NCBI GenBank assembly: GCA_022616575.1
Contig: JAKEEN010000026.1
Location: forward strand, 1-7,843
Direction of reading: 5' to 3'
From: Flammeovirgaceae bacterium
GTDB taxonomy: Bacteria; Bacteroidota; Bacteroidia; Cytophagales; Cyclobacteriaceae
Length of the DNA: 7,843 nucleotides
The position numbers and the translations under genes were made by a program. Positions 1 through 5,949 of this stretch are shown here, piece by piece. The stretch's first letter is position 1, and each line of letters starts with the position of its first letter. The notes beneath the pieces were generated by a model. The model did no database searches. It was given only the letters and a program-made list of their open reading frames with translations, and was not told where the DNA came from.

Positions 1-68
1 AATGAAAGAAAAACTTACAACAATTGGAAAGGTCTAAACCCTTCATTTTCAATCGTCAGCACAAAGTG

Positions 69-92
69 CAAAAAAGTCTAATGACTTTTTTG
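69..92 (+). terminator. Terminator-like hairpin
   Basis: Positions 69-78 (C, six A, GTC) pair perfectly with 83-92 (GAC, six T, G) around the loop TAAT, giving a 10-bp stem whose 3' arm is itself a T-run. This A-rich/T-rich form works in either direction and would fit the end of a gene just upstream of the window or of the frame stopping at 37. There is no long T-tract beyond the stem, so efficiency is uncertain. Confidence 0.5.
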
Positions 93-121
93 GGTTAATT
101 TTGATGTAAGATTGGATGAAC

Positions 122-146
122 TCCGGCTGAAATTTTTTCAGCCGGA
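122..146. repeat. 11-bp perfect inverted repeat (hairpin)
   Basis: TCCGGCTGAAA (122-132) is followed by the loop TTT and its exact complement TTTCAGCCGGA (136-146). The stem is G+C-rich at its base and A/T-rich at the top. No T-run follows on either strand, so it does not read as a standard intrinsic terminator. It may be a second 3'-end structure, an RNA-stabilising hairpin or a protein-binding site. Confidence 0.6.
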
Positions 147-185
147 TTCCACCATGGTAAAAACCGTTTAGAATTTAGGATTGTT

Positions 186-317
186 AGGTTAATAAAATTA
201 GTTTCTCATGTGAAAAAGCAGGAGGTTGATATCAACATCAACATTAATGTTCAGAATCCTGCTCGTTTTGGTTATAAACAACGATGACCAAAATCAGGTA
301 ATAAATCTAGTTTCTCA
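186..317. repeat. Imperfect direct repeats flanking a hairpin core
   Basis: Positions 186-208 and 296-317 are near-identical: both begin AGGT and end TAGTTTCTCA, with 20 of 22 aligned bases identical and one gap. Between them lie the nested inverted repeat at 217-263 and a hairpin at 266-293 (TTTTGGT paired with ACCAAAA around a 14-nt loop). Direct repeats around a structured core can mark a decayed small mobile element or a regulatory region. I see no transposase or coding content. Confidence 0.4.
217..263. repeat. Nested inverted repeat with two 12-bp palindromes
   Basis: AGCAGGA (217-223) pairs with TCCTGCT (257-263). Inside are two perfect 12-bp palindromes, GTTGATATCAAC (225-236) and AACATTAATGTT (240-251), separated by ATC. 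ATCAAC occurs twice in tandem (231-242), so the left palindrome arm has two possible partners. As RNA this could form a three-way junction; as DNA the palindromes could be half-site pairs for dimeric regulators. Confidence 0.5.
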
Positions 318-523
318 AAGTCAGAAAATTCCATTCACCGAAAATGGAGGAAAATTCATTAACCAGCCGAATAAGATATTTTAAATGTGTTGGTTATCAA
401 TTATTTACGAGTTAGGACTTTATTATCTGCCTGTCAAGTGGGTAAAATAAATATTTTATGTAGTAGTTTTAAATCTGATAGGAACCTCGGTTCGACATTT
501 GGATTGTCGGGGCTACGAAAAAC

Positions 524-555
524 AAAGGTCTTGAATTTCAAGGCCTTTTCTTTTT
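524..555 (+). terminator. Intrinsic terminator abutting mtgA start
   Basis: AAAGGTCTTG (524-533) and CAAGGCCTTT (539-548) form a 10-bp stem with one G-U pair and a five-base loop, followed by TCTTTTT (549-555). The mtgA start codon follows at once. The terminator must serve a transcript from upstream, or act as an attenuator inside the mtgA leader, since little room remains for a separate promoter after it. Confidence 0.7.
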
Positions 556-1263
556 ATGATGAAGTCCATCTTTCAAAAACTGAAGAAGATATTCCTGATC
601 CTGTTTATCGGTCAGTTGGTCTATATTATTACTTTAAGATGGGTGGACCCGCCCATCACGACCACCCAAATTGGAAGTTTGATCGATGGCTACTCATTAA
701 AGCGGGATTACGTTTCACTGGAAGAAATTTCGCCTTACGCCCGCCTGGCCGTTATTGCTTCTGAAGATCAACTCTTCACTGATCACAACGGCCTGGATTG
801 GAAGAGTATTGAAAAGGCAATCTCTCACAACAAGAAAAAATCAAAGCGAATCCGTGGAGCCTCCACCATTAGCCAGCAGGCAGCAAAGAATGTTTTCTTG
901 TGGCAGGGGCGCAGTTGGATACGCAAAGGATTGGAAGTCTATTTTACTTTCATGATTGAACTTGTATGGGGAAAGGAAAGAATTCTGGAGGTGTATCTTA
1001 ATGTAGCTGAAATGGGAAAAGGTGTTTTTGGAATTGAAGCTGCATCACAACACTATTTTAAGAAGAGTGCTAAAAAACTAACCATGAAAGAAGCGGCCAT
1101 GATTGCCTCCTGCCTGCCCAATCCAAAAAAGTATGTGGTCAATCCTCCCTCCTTGTACGTTCAACGCAGGTACCCGTGGGTGATGCAGCAAATGAGAAAC
1201 CTTGACGGTGATGTGAAAATTGAAAAATTACTTCAGGTAAAATCAGAGCCCCGTAAACGTTGA
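556..1263 (+). CDS. mtgA: Monofunctional peptidoglycan glycosyltransferase MtgA (GT51)
   Basis: It polymerises lipid II into glycan strands at the outer face of the cytoplasmic membrane, without the transpeptidase domain of class A PBPs. The 235-residue protein has a short basic N-terminus and one membrane segment at about 11-29. GT51 motifs follow in order: E70-D-Q with H77 (E70 is the expected catalytic glutamate), G101-A-S-T-I-S-Q-Q, RKxxE near 123-127, and KERILEVYLN at 140-149. The length is usual for MtgA. The start may be the ATG at 556 or the one at 559; both keep the anchor intact. The 5' end touches a terminator T-run, which is odd, and the last 21 bp overlap a convergent gene. Family assignment is secure; the promoter is not seen. 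Confidence 0.94.
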   Translation: MMKSIFQKLKKIFLILFIGQLVYIITLRWVDPPITTTQIGSLIDGYSLKRDYVSLEEISPYARLAVIASEDQLFTDHNGLDWKSIEKAISHNKKKSKRIRGASTISQQAAKNVFLWQGRSWIRKGLEVYFTFMIELVWGKERILEVYLNVAEMGKGVFGIEAASQHYFKKSAKKLTMKEAAMIASCLPNPKKYVVNPPSLYVQRRYPWVMQQMRNLDGDVKIEKLLQVKSEPRKR

Positions 1264-1545
1264 GAGTTGCTCCTCGCTCAGTGCAGCACTGGACTCTTCA
1301 ATTAACTTTTCAATATTGGTATAAAAGCGAAGCCTGTACTTCAGCATATTCTTGGCGCCAATTGCTTTCTTCAAATCTTTAATTGATTCTTTTTCAGGCA
1401 ACCAATACAAAAAGCACTCTTTGAACGGAATTAAATGATGGATGACAGTACCGGGGATAAATCGGTTCTCCTTTCCCCATAAACTCCTTTGTACTGCATG
1501 ATACGATTGAAGACTGCCAACAATATAGACTGGATTCATAGACAT
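1243..1545 (-). CDS. Small hypothetical protein, convergent with mtgA
   Basis: This is an open frame of 100 codons with protein-like composition, which I do not recognise. It begins M-S-M-N-P-V-Y-I-V-G-S and contains a segment with two adjacent histidines (IHHL) followed by a lysine- and leucine-rich C-terminal half that looks helical. The ATG at 1545 (or 1539) is preferred over a TTG at 1566. A Bacteroidota-type promoter match lies just upstream (TTTG at 1594-1591, 19 nt, TGGTTTTG at 1571-1564), and transcription from it would start downstream of the TTG. The gene overlaps the end of mtgA by 21 bp tail-to-tail. It fills a gap otherwise over 500 bp long. There is no signal peptide or clear membrane segment. 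It could still be a chance frame. Confidence 0.5.
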   Translation of the reverse strand: MSMNPVYIVGSLQSYHAVQRSLWGKENRFIPGTVIHHLIPFKECFLYWLPEKESIKDLKKAIGAKNMLKYRLRFYTNIEKLIEESSAALSEEQLSTFTGL

Positions 1546-1563
1546 TATTACAACGGCTAAAGG

Positions 1564-1594
1564 CAAAACCAGTTACAGACGGTTATTTCGCAAA
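1564..1594 (-). promoter_or_regulatory. Putative Bacteroidota promoter for the minus-strand gene
   Basis: On the minus strand, TTTG (1594-1591) is followed by 19 nt and TGGTTTTG (1571-1564). This fits the Bacteroidota -33/-7 pattern TTTG-N19-TAnnTTTG with one mismatch in the -7 box. Transcription would be expected to start about 12-18 nt before the ATG choices at 1545 and 1539. Confidence 0.45.
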
Positions 1595-1715
1595 AACATG
1601 CTGACATAATAGCTTATTGGGTAATCTGATTTTAAACCGCATAAAGTTGGGCGCTTAAATTTTACGCTTTTGGAATTCACTTGCAGGGAACTTTCAAGGG
1701 GTTATAAACCTTAAA

Positions 1716-1739
1716 AAGGCATTGGTTTTACCAAGCCTT
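1716..1739. repeat. Inverted repeat overlapping the gap promoter
   Basis: AAGGC (1716-1720), a bulged A, and TTGGT (1722-1726) pair with ACCAA (1730-1734) and GCCTT (1735-1739) around the loop TTT, giving 10 bp with one bulge. The left arm contains the -33 TTG of the gap promoter, so a protein bound here could compete with RNA polymerase. An operator role is inference only. Confidence 0.4.
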
Positions 1740-1751
1740 ACTTTATTTTTG
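1721..1751 (+). promoter_or_regulatory. Bacteroidota promoter of gap
   Basis: ATTG (1721-1724), a 19-nt spacer and TATTTTTG (1744-1751) match the Bacteroidota primary sigma consensus: the -7 box is exact (TAnnTTTG) and the -33 box has the TTG core. The start of transcription would lie near 1758, giving a leader of about 30 nt before the gap ATG at 1790. Confidence 0.7.
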
Positions 1752-1768
1752 CCGCAACTTAAGAATGA

Positions 1769-2788
<1,020 letters not shown>

Positions 2789-2810
2789 TTACTTCAGACA
2801 TATGTATAGA

Positions 2811-2843
2811 AAAAGCCTTGTTGAACTTCAGCAGGGCTTTTTT
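2811..2843 (+). terminator. Intrinsic terminator of gap
   Basis: AAAAGCCTTGTTG (2811-2823) and CAGCAGGGCTTTT (2829-2841) form a 13-bp stem with two G-U pairs and the loop AACTT. The T-run extends to 2843. It separates gap from the J-domain operon. Confidence 0.85.
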
Positions 2844-2906
2844 ATTGGTAAGCGGGGACGAAACGTGAAGAGTAATCGTTATCTATAAAATTCGTATTTT
2901 CAATAT

Positions 2907-4097
2907 ATGACGGATTACTACGAGGTGCTGGGGATTTCAAAAAATGCAGATTCCACAGAAATACGCGTGGCCTATAAGCGTTTGGCCATGCTCTACCACC
3001 CCGATCGCAACCCAGGTAATCCCGAAGCCGAAGATATGTTTAAGCTGGTGAATGAGGCCTATCATACGCTGGCCGATGTATTAAAGAAGGCACGCTACGA
3101 TGCGCGGCTGTACTCTATCCAGCTACCCCCTGTTTACACCAATACCGAATATTGGCAGGAAGTACATCGTCATCGCTATGAGCGCTGGCGCTATGCCAAT
3201 CGCGAATCGCGTTATAAGTTTGATAGAGAGTATTTCAAAATTCAGGGCCTTGCCTTCCTGGTATTTATTATCATCTCAGGGTTCTGCTTTGCCATTATTC
3301 ACGCAGGCAATTACCTGATCGAGTTGAAAAAAGCTGATATGCAAGTTCGGTACACCAGGATATTAGTTCAGGTAAACAACCTCTTTACCCATGGTAAGGT
3401 AGATGAAGCTTTTGGGATGATCGAAGCACTGCGCAAGCAGGATCCACTTGAGATGCGATTTATGATCGCTGAAGACAGCCTTATTATTCAGCTACGTGCT
3501 TTGGCAGAATCAAACTACAAGAAAAATGTAATTGATAGTTCTTTGCACTACTACAAATTGCTAAAGAAATATGAACTGGCCCCGCGTATTGAAACATTGA
3601 AAAAAGTTGCCGATTGCGAACTTAAACTCGGTAAATATCAGGATGCGCTCCTATCCTTAAAGCAACTTTACAAACAGCAACCCTGGAGCCTGGACCTTAT
3701 TAACCGGATCGCCCAGATTAATCTTCGTCAGCTGGATAATCCCACCGAAGCCCTTGAATACTTTACAATTGGCAAGGAACTCTTTAAGAAAAATATGTCG
3801 GCTGTTTATGGTGAGGCATTTTTGCTGGTGATTAATCCGGCTGACCTGCCAGAAGTTTGCAAAGACATTTTTGAAGGCCGTGCACTTGCCAATAAACAAC
3901 TCGGTTTTTATTCAGAAGCTTTGAAAGATTGCAACTGGATTATTATTCTTAAATCGGAGGATGGCAACGCATACCTATTCAGGGCAGAAATCAAAGACCT
4001 GGCCAATGAGCGTGACGGACTTTGCGCTGATTTATTCAACGCGCGAAAATACGGAGCCACCCAAACATCAGAATTGAGCAGGAAGTATTGTCAGTAA
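2907..4097 (+). CDS. Membrane-anchored J-domain protein with C-terminal TPR repeats
   Basis: This is a co-chaperone that should stimulate the ATPase of a DnaK-type Hsp70 at the membrane. Residues 2-66 form a J domain with the H31-P-D33 motif between helices II and III. There is no Gly/Phe-rich linker or zinc-binding cysteine cluster, so it is a class C (type III) J protein, not DnaJ itself. A strongly hydrophobic segment at about 113-132 is a single transmembrane helix, preceded by an Arg/Tyr-rich stretch (about 88-110). Residues 150-396 are helical with degenerate TPR-like repeats, ending in a Lys-Tyr-Cys-Gln tail. With one helix, the J domain and the TPR part would face opposite sides of the membrane. 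A J domain in the cytoplasm places the TPRs in the periplasm. It is probably the first gene of an operon with the TerB-like gene. Client specificity is unknown. Confidence 0.9.
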   Translation: MTDYYEVLGISKNADSTEIRVAYKRLAMLYHPDRNPGNPEAEDMFKLVNEAYHTLADVLKKARYDARLYSIQLPPVYTNTEYWQEVHRHRYERWRYANRESRYKFDREYFKIQGLAFLVFIIISGFCFAIIHAGNYLIELKKADMQVRYTRILVQVNNLFTHGKVDEAFGMIEALRKQDPLEMRFMIAEDSLIIQLRALAESNYKKNVIDSSLHYYKLLKKYELAPRIETLKKVADCELKLGKYQDALLSLKQLYKQQPWSLDLINRIAQINLRQLDNPTEALEYFTIGKELFKKNMSAVYGEAFLLVINPADLPEVCKDIFEGRALANKQLGFYSEALKDCNWIIILKSEDGNAYLFRAEIKDLANERDGLCADLFNARKYGATQTSELSRKYCQ

Positions 4098-4138
4098 AAG
4101 CACCTTCTAAAGTTGATTTTTTTTACGAACTTGAAGCC

Positions 4139-4576
4139 ATGACCGAGAAACTCTCCAAAGATCAATTAAACTCCATTAAAAAGAGTTATTTCAATATACT
4201 GGCCCTATTTCTTGATCAAAAAACCATCGAATCAAAATATCTACGGTGTTTGCTAAAATGGGGATTTCAGTTGCACCTATCGCCTGATGATTTAAAGAAG
4301 GCTTCCATCAATGTTACTCATTTGGCCTTTACTCAGCCTGCCGAAAAAGTAGAGAAACTCGAATCCATTTTTCACTTGGTTCAAATGATTTACCTTGATA
4401 AAGTAGTGGAGGACATTGAATTAGAAGTGGCCAGCATTTATGCCGAAAAACTGGGCTTCCATGCGTCCGTAGTGAGCGAGCTTTTCCAGTCCATAGCTAC
4501 CGCCAAGTACGATGAGGATAATCACCCGGCAGTACGTCAGCAGGTACTGGATTTCCTGAAGCTCTATAATGTTTAG
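4139..4576 (+). CDS. TerB-like (DjlA N-terminal-type) helical protein
   Basis: From the ATG at 4139 this is a 145-residue, all-helical, soluble protein. The stretch at residues 80-107, with hydrophobic residues, an aspartate and spaced glutamates (D88, E91, E94) before a second helix ending L-G-F, resembles the core of TerB/DjlA-N domains. It lacks the usual A-D-G triplet, so the assignment is tentative. An upstream in-frame TTG at 4088 would add 17 residues and overlap the J-domain gene by 10 bp. I prefer the ATG because TTG starts are rare, but the extension cannot be excluded. DjlA fuses a TerB-like and a J domain in one chain; here the two are neighbours, which suggests the products work together. 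A 7-bp-period repeat starts at its stop codon. Confidence 0.72.
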   Translation: MTEKLSKDQLNSIKKSYFNILALFLDQKTIESKYLRCLLKWGFQLHLSPDDLKKASINVTHLAFTQPAEKVEKLESIFHLVQMIYLDKVVEDIELEVASIYAEKLGFHASVVSELFQSIATAKYDEDNHPAVRQQVLDFLKLYNV

Positions 4577-4623
4577 AGTCAGAAGTCAGAATCCAGAATT
4601 AAGTATCCAGAATCCAGAATCAG
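4576..4623. repeat. Degenerate 7-bp tandem array
   Basis: From the last base of the TerB-like stop codon the sequence falls into heptads: gagtcag, aagtcag, aatccag, aattaag, tatccag, aatccag and a final aatcag. The consensus is close to AATCCAG/AAGTCAG. It fills nearly the whole gap to the next start codon at 4626. Its period and sequence resemble the AGTTAGA array at 7132. Confidence 0.75.
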
Positions 4624-4625
4624 CC

Positions 4626-5105
4626 ATGATGAAAACACTTACCCTTATCCTGCTGCTGTTGTCAGCAGTACCTTCGCCAGCTCAAACAGAATCCATTCAG
4701 CAAATCAACCAACTCATTGATAACTGGCACCTTGCAGCCACCAAAGCTGATGCCAATGCGTTCTTTGGATTTATGAATGATAACAGCATCTACATTGGAA
4801 CCGATGCAACTGAGCGCTGGACGAAAACGGAGTTCGTAAGCTTTGCAAAACCCTATTTTGATAAGGGCAAGGCGTGGGACTTTAAGCCCTACGATCGCGA
4901 TCTTCACGTAACAAATGAGGGTAATTATGCATGGTTTTCAGAGCTTTTGACTACCTGGATGGGAACCTGCCGTGGCTCGGGTGTGCTTATAAAGACCGTA
5001 AATGGGTGGAAATTAGAGCAATACCATCTTTCTGTAACAGTTCCCAATGAAATAATCCGCGAATTCATCGATTTAGTGGAAAAATCATCAAAAAAAGAGG
5101 ATTAA
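4626..5105 (+). CDS. Exported NTF2-like (SnoaL/DUF4440-type) protein
   Basis: The 159-residue product has a signal peptide: M-M-K, a leucine-rich core, then P-S-P-A-Q as the likely cleavage region near residue 19. The mature part has the pattern of NTF2-like cone-fold proteins: an N-terminal helix (I-x-Q-L-I-D-x-W), a segment F-x-x-M-N-D-N-S-I-Y-I-G-T-D and alternating strands ending in G-W-K-L-E-Q-Y-H-L-S-V. Such proteins are either small enzymes or ligand-binding modules, and nothing here fixes which. A frame open from 4569 would add 19 residues, but these are encoded by the heptad array, so the ATG at 4626 (or 4629) before the signal peptide is chosen. It is 49 bp after the TerB-like gene and possibly in the same transcript. 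Confidence 0.8.
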   Translation: MMKTLTLILLLLSAVPSPAQTESIQQINQLIDNWHLAATKADANAFFGFMNDNSIYIGTDATERWTKTEFVSFAKPYFDKGKAWDFKPYDRDLHVTNEGNYAWFSELLTTWMGTCRGSGVLIKTVNGWKLEQYHLSVTVPNEIIREFIDLVEKSSKKED

Positions 5106-5207
5106 GGCTATTTCAATCGGTTGCGTTGAAAATTGAAGGTTTTAAAAGGTTTTCGATGCAAACTTACCTATCAGACGTAAGATAGCTGACCAATTTCAGT
5201 GGAAGTC

Positions 5208-5231
5208 GGGGTACCAAATACCCCATCTTTG
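5208..5231 (+). promoter_or_regulatory. Putative operator hairpin and -7 box before the small-protein pair
   Basis: GGGGTA (5208-5213) and TACCCC (5219-5224) form a perfect 6-bp inverted repeat around CCAAA. It runs directly into CATCTTTG (5224-5231), a one-mismatch fit to the Bacteroidota -7 box TAnnTTTG. No good -33 box is seen at the right distance, so promoter activity may need an activator. This gives a leader of about 20 nt to the ATG at 5256. Confidence 0.35.
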
Positions 5232-5255
5232 TATCGTACAAAACGCAAAGACCCC

Positions 5256-5474
5256 ATGACAACCACAGTAATCTCAAAATCAAGAAAATTAGTAGTACTG
5301 ATTGTAGTGATTATTATCGGAGTGTTCTTTAATGCGTTTACTTCTGAAGCAAAAACCAACCCGGCAAAGAAGGCAAACAAAGTGTACAACAATGCATGTG
5401 CGAAACTAAGCAAGAAGCACAGTCAGACTGAGAATTACAAAGTATCTATTAGCAAGAGACCCAGTTGGAGATAA
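5256..5474 (+). CDS. Small basic exported or membrane-anchored protein, copy 1
   Basis: I do not recognise this 72-residue protein. It has a short basic N-terminus (K-S-R-K at 8-11), a hydrophobic segment at about 12-28 and T-S-E-A (29-32), a possible signal peptidase I site. Cleavage there would release a 40-residue peptide with about ten Lys/Arg and a single acidic residue. The core Y44-N-N-A-C48-A-K-L-S-K-K-H-S-Q-T-E-N60 recurs in the next gene, and C48 is the only cysteine. The ATG at 5256 is chosen over a GTG at 5199 because it sits right before the export segment, and because the sequence just before it is shared with copy 2. Without cleavage it would be a bitopic membrane protein. Conservation between the two copies argues that it is a real gene. 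Confidence 0.75.
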   Translation: MTTTVISKSRKLVVLIVVIIIGVFFNAFTSEAKTNPAKKANKVYNNACAKLSKKHSQTENYKVSISKRPSWR

Positions 5475-5497
5475 GAAATAAAAACCCAAAAGACCCC

Positions 5498-5848
5498 ATG
5501 AGCCAATCCAGTTATAAAGACTTAGCCAATATTAAGATATCGGCTCGTATTAAGCAGGTAGTTGTCTTAATCATTGCCATCATACTCGGTATACTGCTTT
5601 CTAAAGAAGCAGATGCCAGACACTTCCCTGGTAAGAAGAACAAGAAAAAGTACGCGAAGGTAAAATACAAAGAGCAGAATGTTAAATATGTGAATGCCTG
5701 TAACATCCTTGATAAGAAGCATTCACAAAAAGAAAATATTAGAGTAGCCGTTAAAGAACCACGCTATAAGCCATCGGCAGAGTTTGATCCTTCAGCCCCA
5801 CGGGTTTTATCAAACCCTGACATGGGCATTGCAAAGGCAACATTCTAA
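5498..5848 (+). CDS. Small basic exported or membrane-anchored protein, copy 2
   Basis: This 116-residue paralogue of the preceding gene lies 23 bp downstream. It has a longer N-terminus (about 19 residues), a hydrophobic segment at about 20-34, and E-A-D-A (37-40), a good signal peptidase I site. A very lysine-rich stretch follows at about 46-58. The shared core is Y64-V-N-A-C68-N-I-L-D-K-K-H-S-Q-K-E-N80, aligning with copy 1 without gaps at a constant offset of 20 residues; 13 of 20 positions (44-63 against 64-83) are identical. C68 is the only cysteine. A proline-containing tail (about 87-116) is absent from copy 1. The ATG at 5498 is preceded by AAAAGACCCC, as in copy 1. A strong terminator follows. 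Function is unknown; secretion or membrane anchoring is inferred. Confidence 0.78.
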   Translation: MSQSSYKDLANIKISARIKQVVVLIIAIILGILLSKEADARHFPGKKNKKKYAKVKYKEQNVKYVNACNILDKKHSQKENIRVAVKEPRYKPSAEFDPSAPRVLSNPDMGIAKATF

Positions 5849-5889
5849 GCCGAGGAAAAGAAATTAAGATTTGGGTAATGGGTTGTTTT

Positions 5890-5928
5890 AGGCGCTTTCG
5901 GAGGGGTCCGGGGCGCCTTCTTTTTTTT
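5890..5928 (+). terminator. Intrinsic terminator of the small-protein pair
   Basis: AGGCGC (5890-5895) pairs with GCGCCT (5913-5918). Inside, CGGA (5899-5902) pairs with TCCG (5907-5910) around a GGGG loop, joined by a small TTT/GG internal loop. TTC and a run of eight T follow (5919-5928). This is the most G+C-rich hairpin in the window. Confidence 0.88.
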
Positions 5929-5949
5929 GCAGAAGTATGATAGCTTAGC

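Larger units (their letters stand above)
1..555. other. Hairpin-rich region without a convincing gene
   Basis: No long reading frame with protein-like composition is visible on either strand. The first bases may hold the 3' end of an upstream plus-strand gene: one frame stops at 35-37 (TAA) and another at 79-81 (TAA), and I cannot choose between them. The rest holds several inverted repeats, listed separately, a pair of imperfect direct repeats and a terminator at the right edge. A 21-codon ATG frame at 385-450 is too short to call a gene. The density of hairpins would fit untranslated RNA, gene ends or decayed mobile DNA, but none of these is proven. Confidence 0.6.

Noticed and set aside
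448..480. A remnant of a GIY-YIG endonuclease start (F-Y-V-x-V-L in one frame).
   Set aside because: The match spans only about six residues, with a stop before it and nothing of the family after it. It is too short to support a pseudogene.
485..520. A tRNA or tmRNA 3' end, suggested by GGTTCGA followed by GGGGCTAC and a terminator.
   Set aside because: The bases flanking the TTCGA loop do not form a T-stem, and no matching 5' acceptor strand (GCCCCGA-like) is present upstream. No cloverleaf can be drawn.
387..764. A 125-codon frame beginning at GTG 387 and overlapping mtgA.
   Set aside because: It reads through the terminator and into mtgA in another frame, and its composition is not protein-like. 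mtgA has clear GT51 motifs in the competing frame.
4569..4625. A longer start for the NTF2-like protein.
   Set aside because: The extra 19 residues are encoded by the heptad array and would precede a normal signal peptide, which belongs at the N-terminus.
5199..5255. GTG and TTG upstream starts for the two small proteins (5199 and 5465).
   Set aside because: They would lengthen the N-terminus before the export segment. In copy 1 the extension is encoded by the putative operator and leader, and in copy 2 it overlaps the end of copy 1. The shared leader ends precisely at the ATGs.
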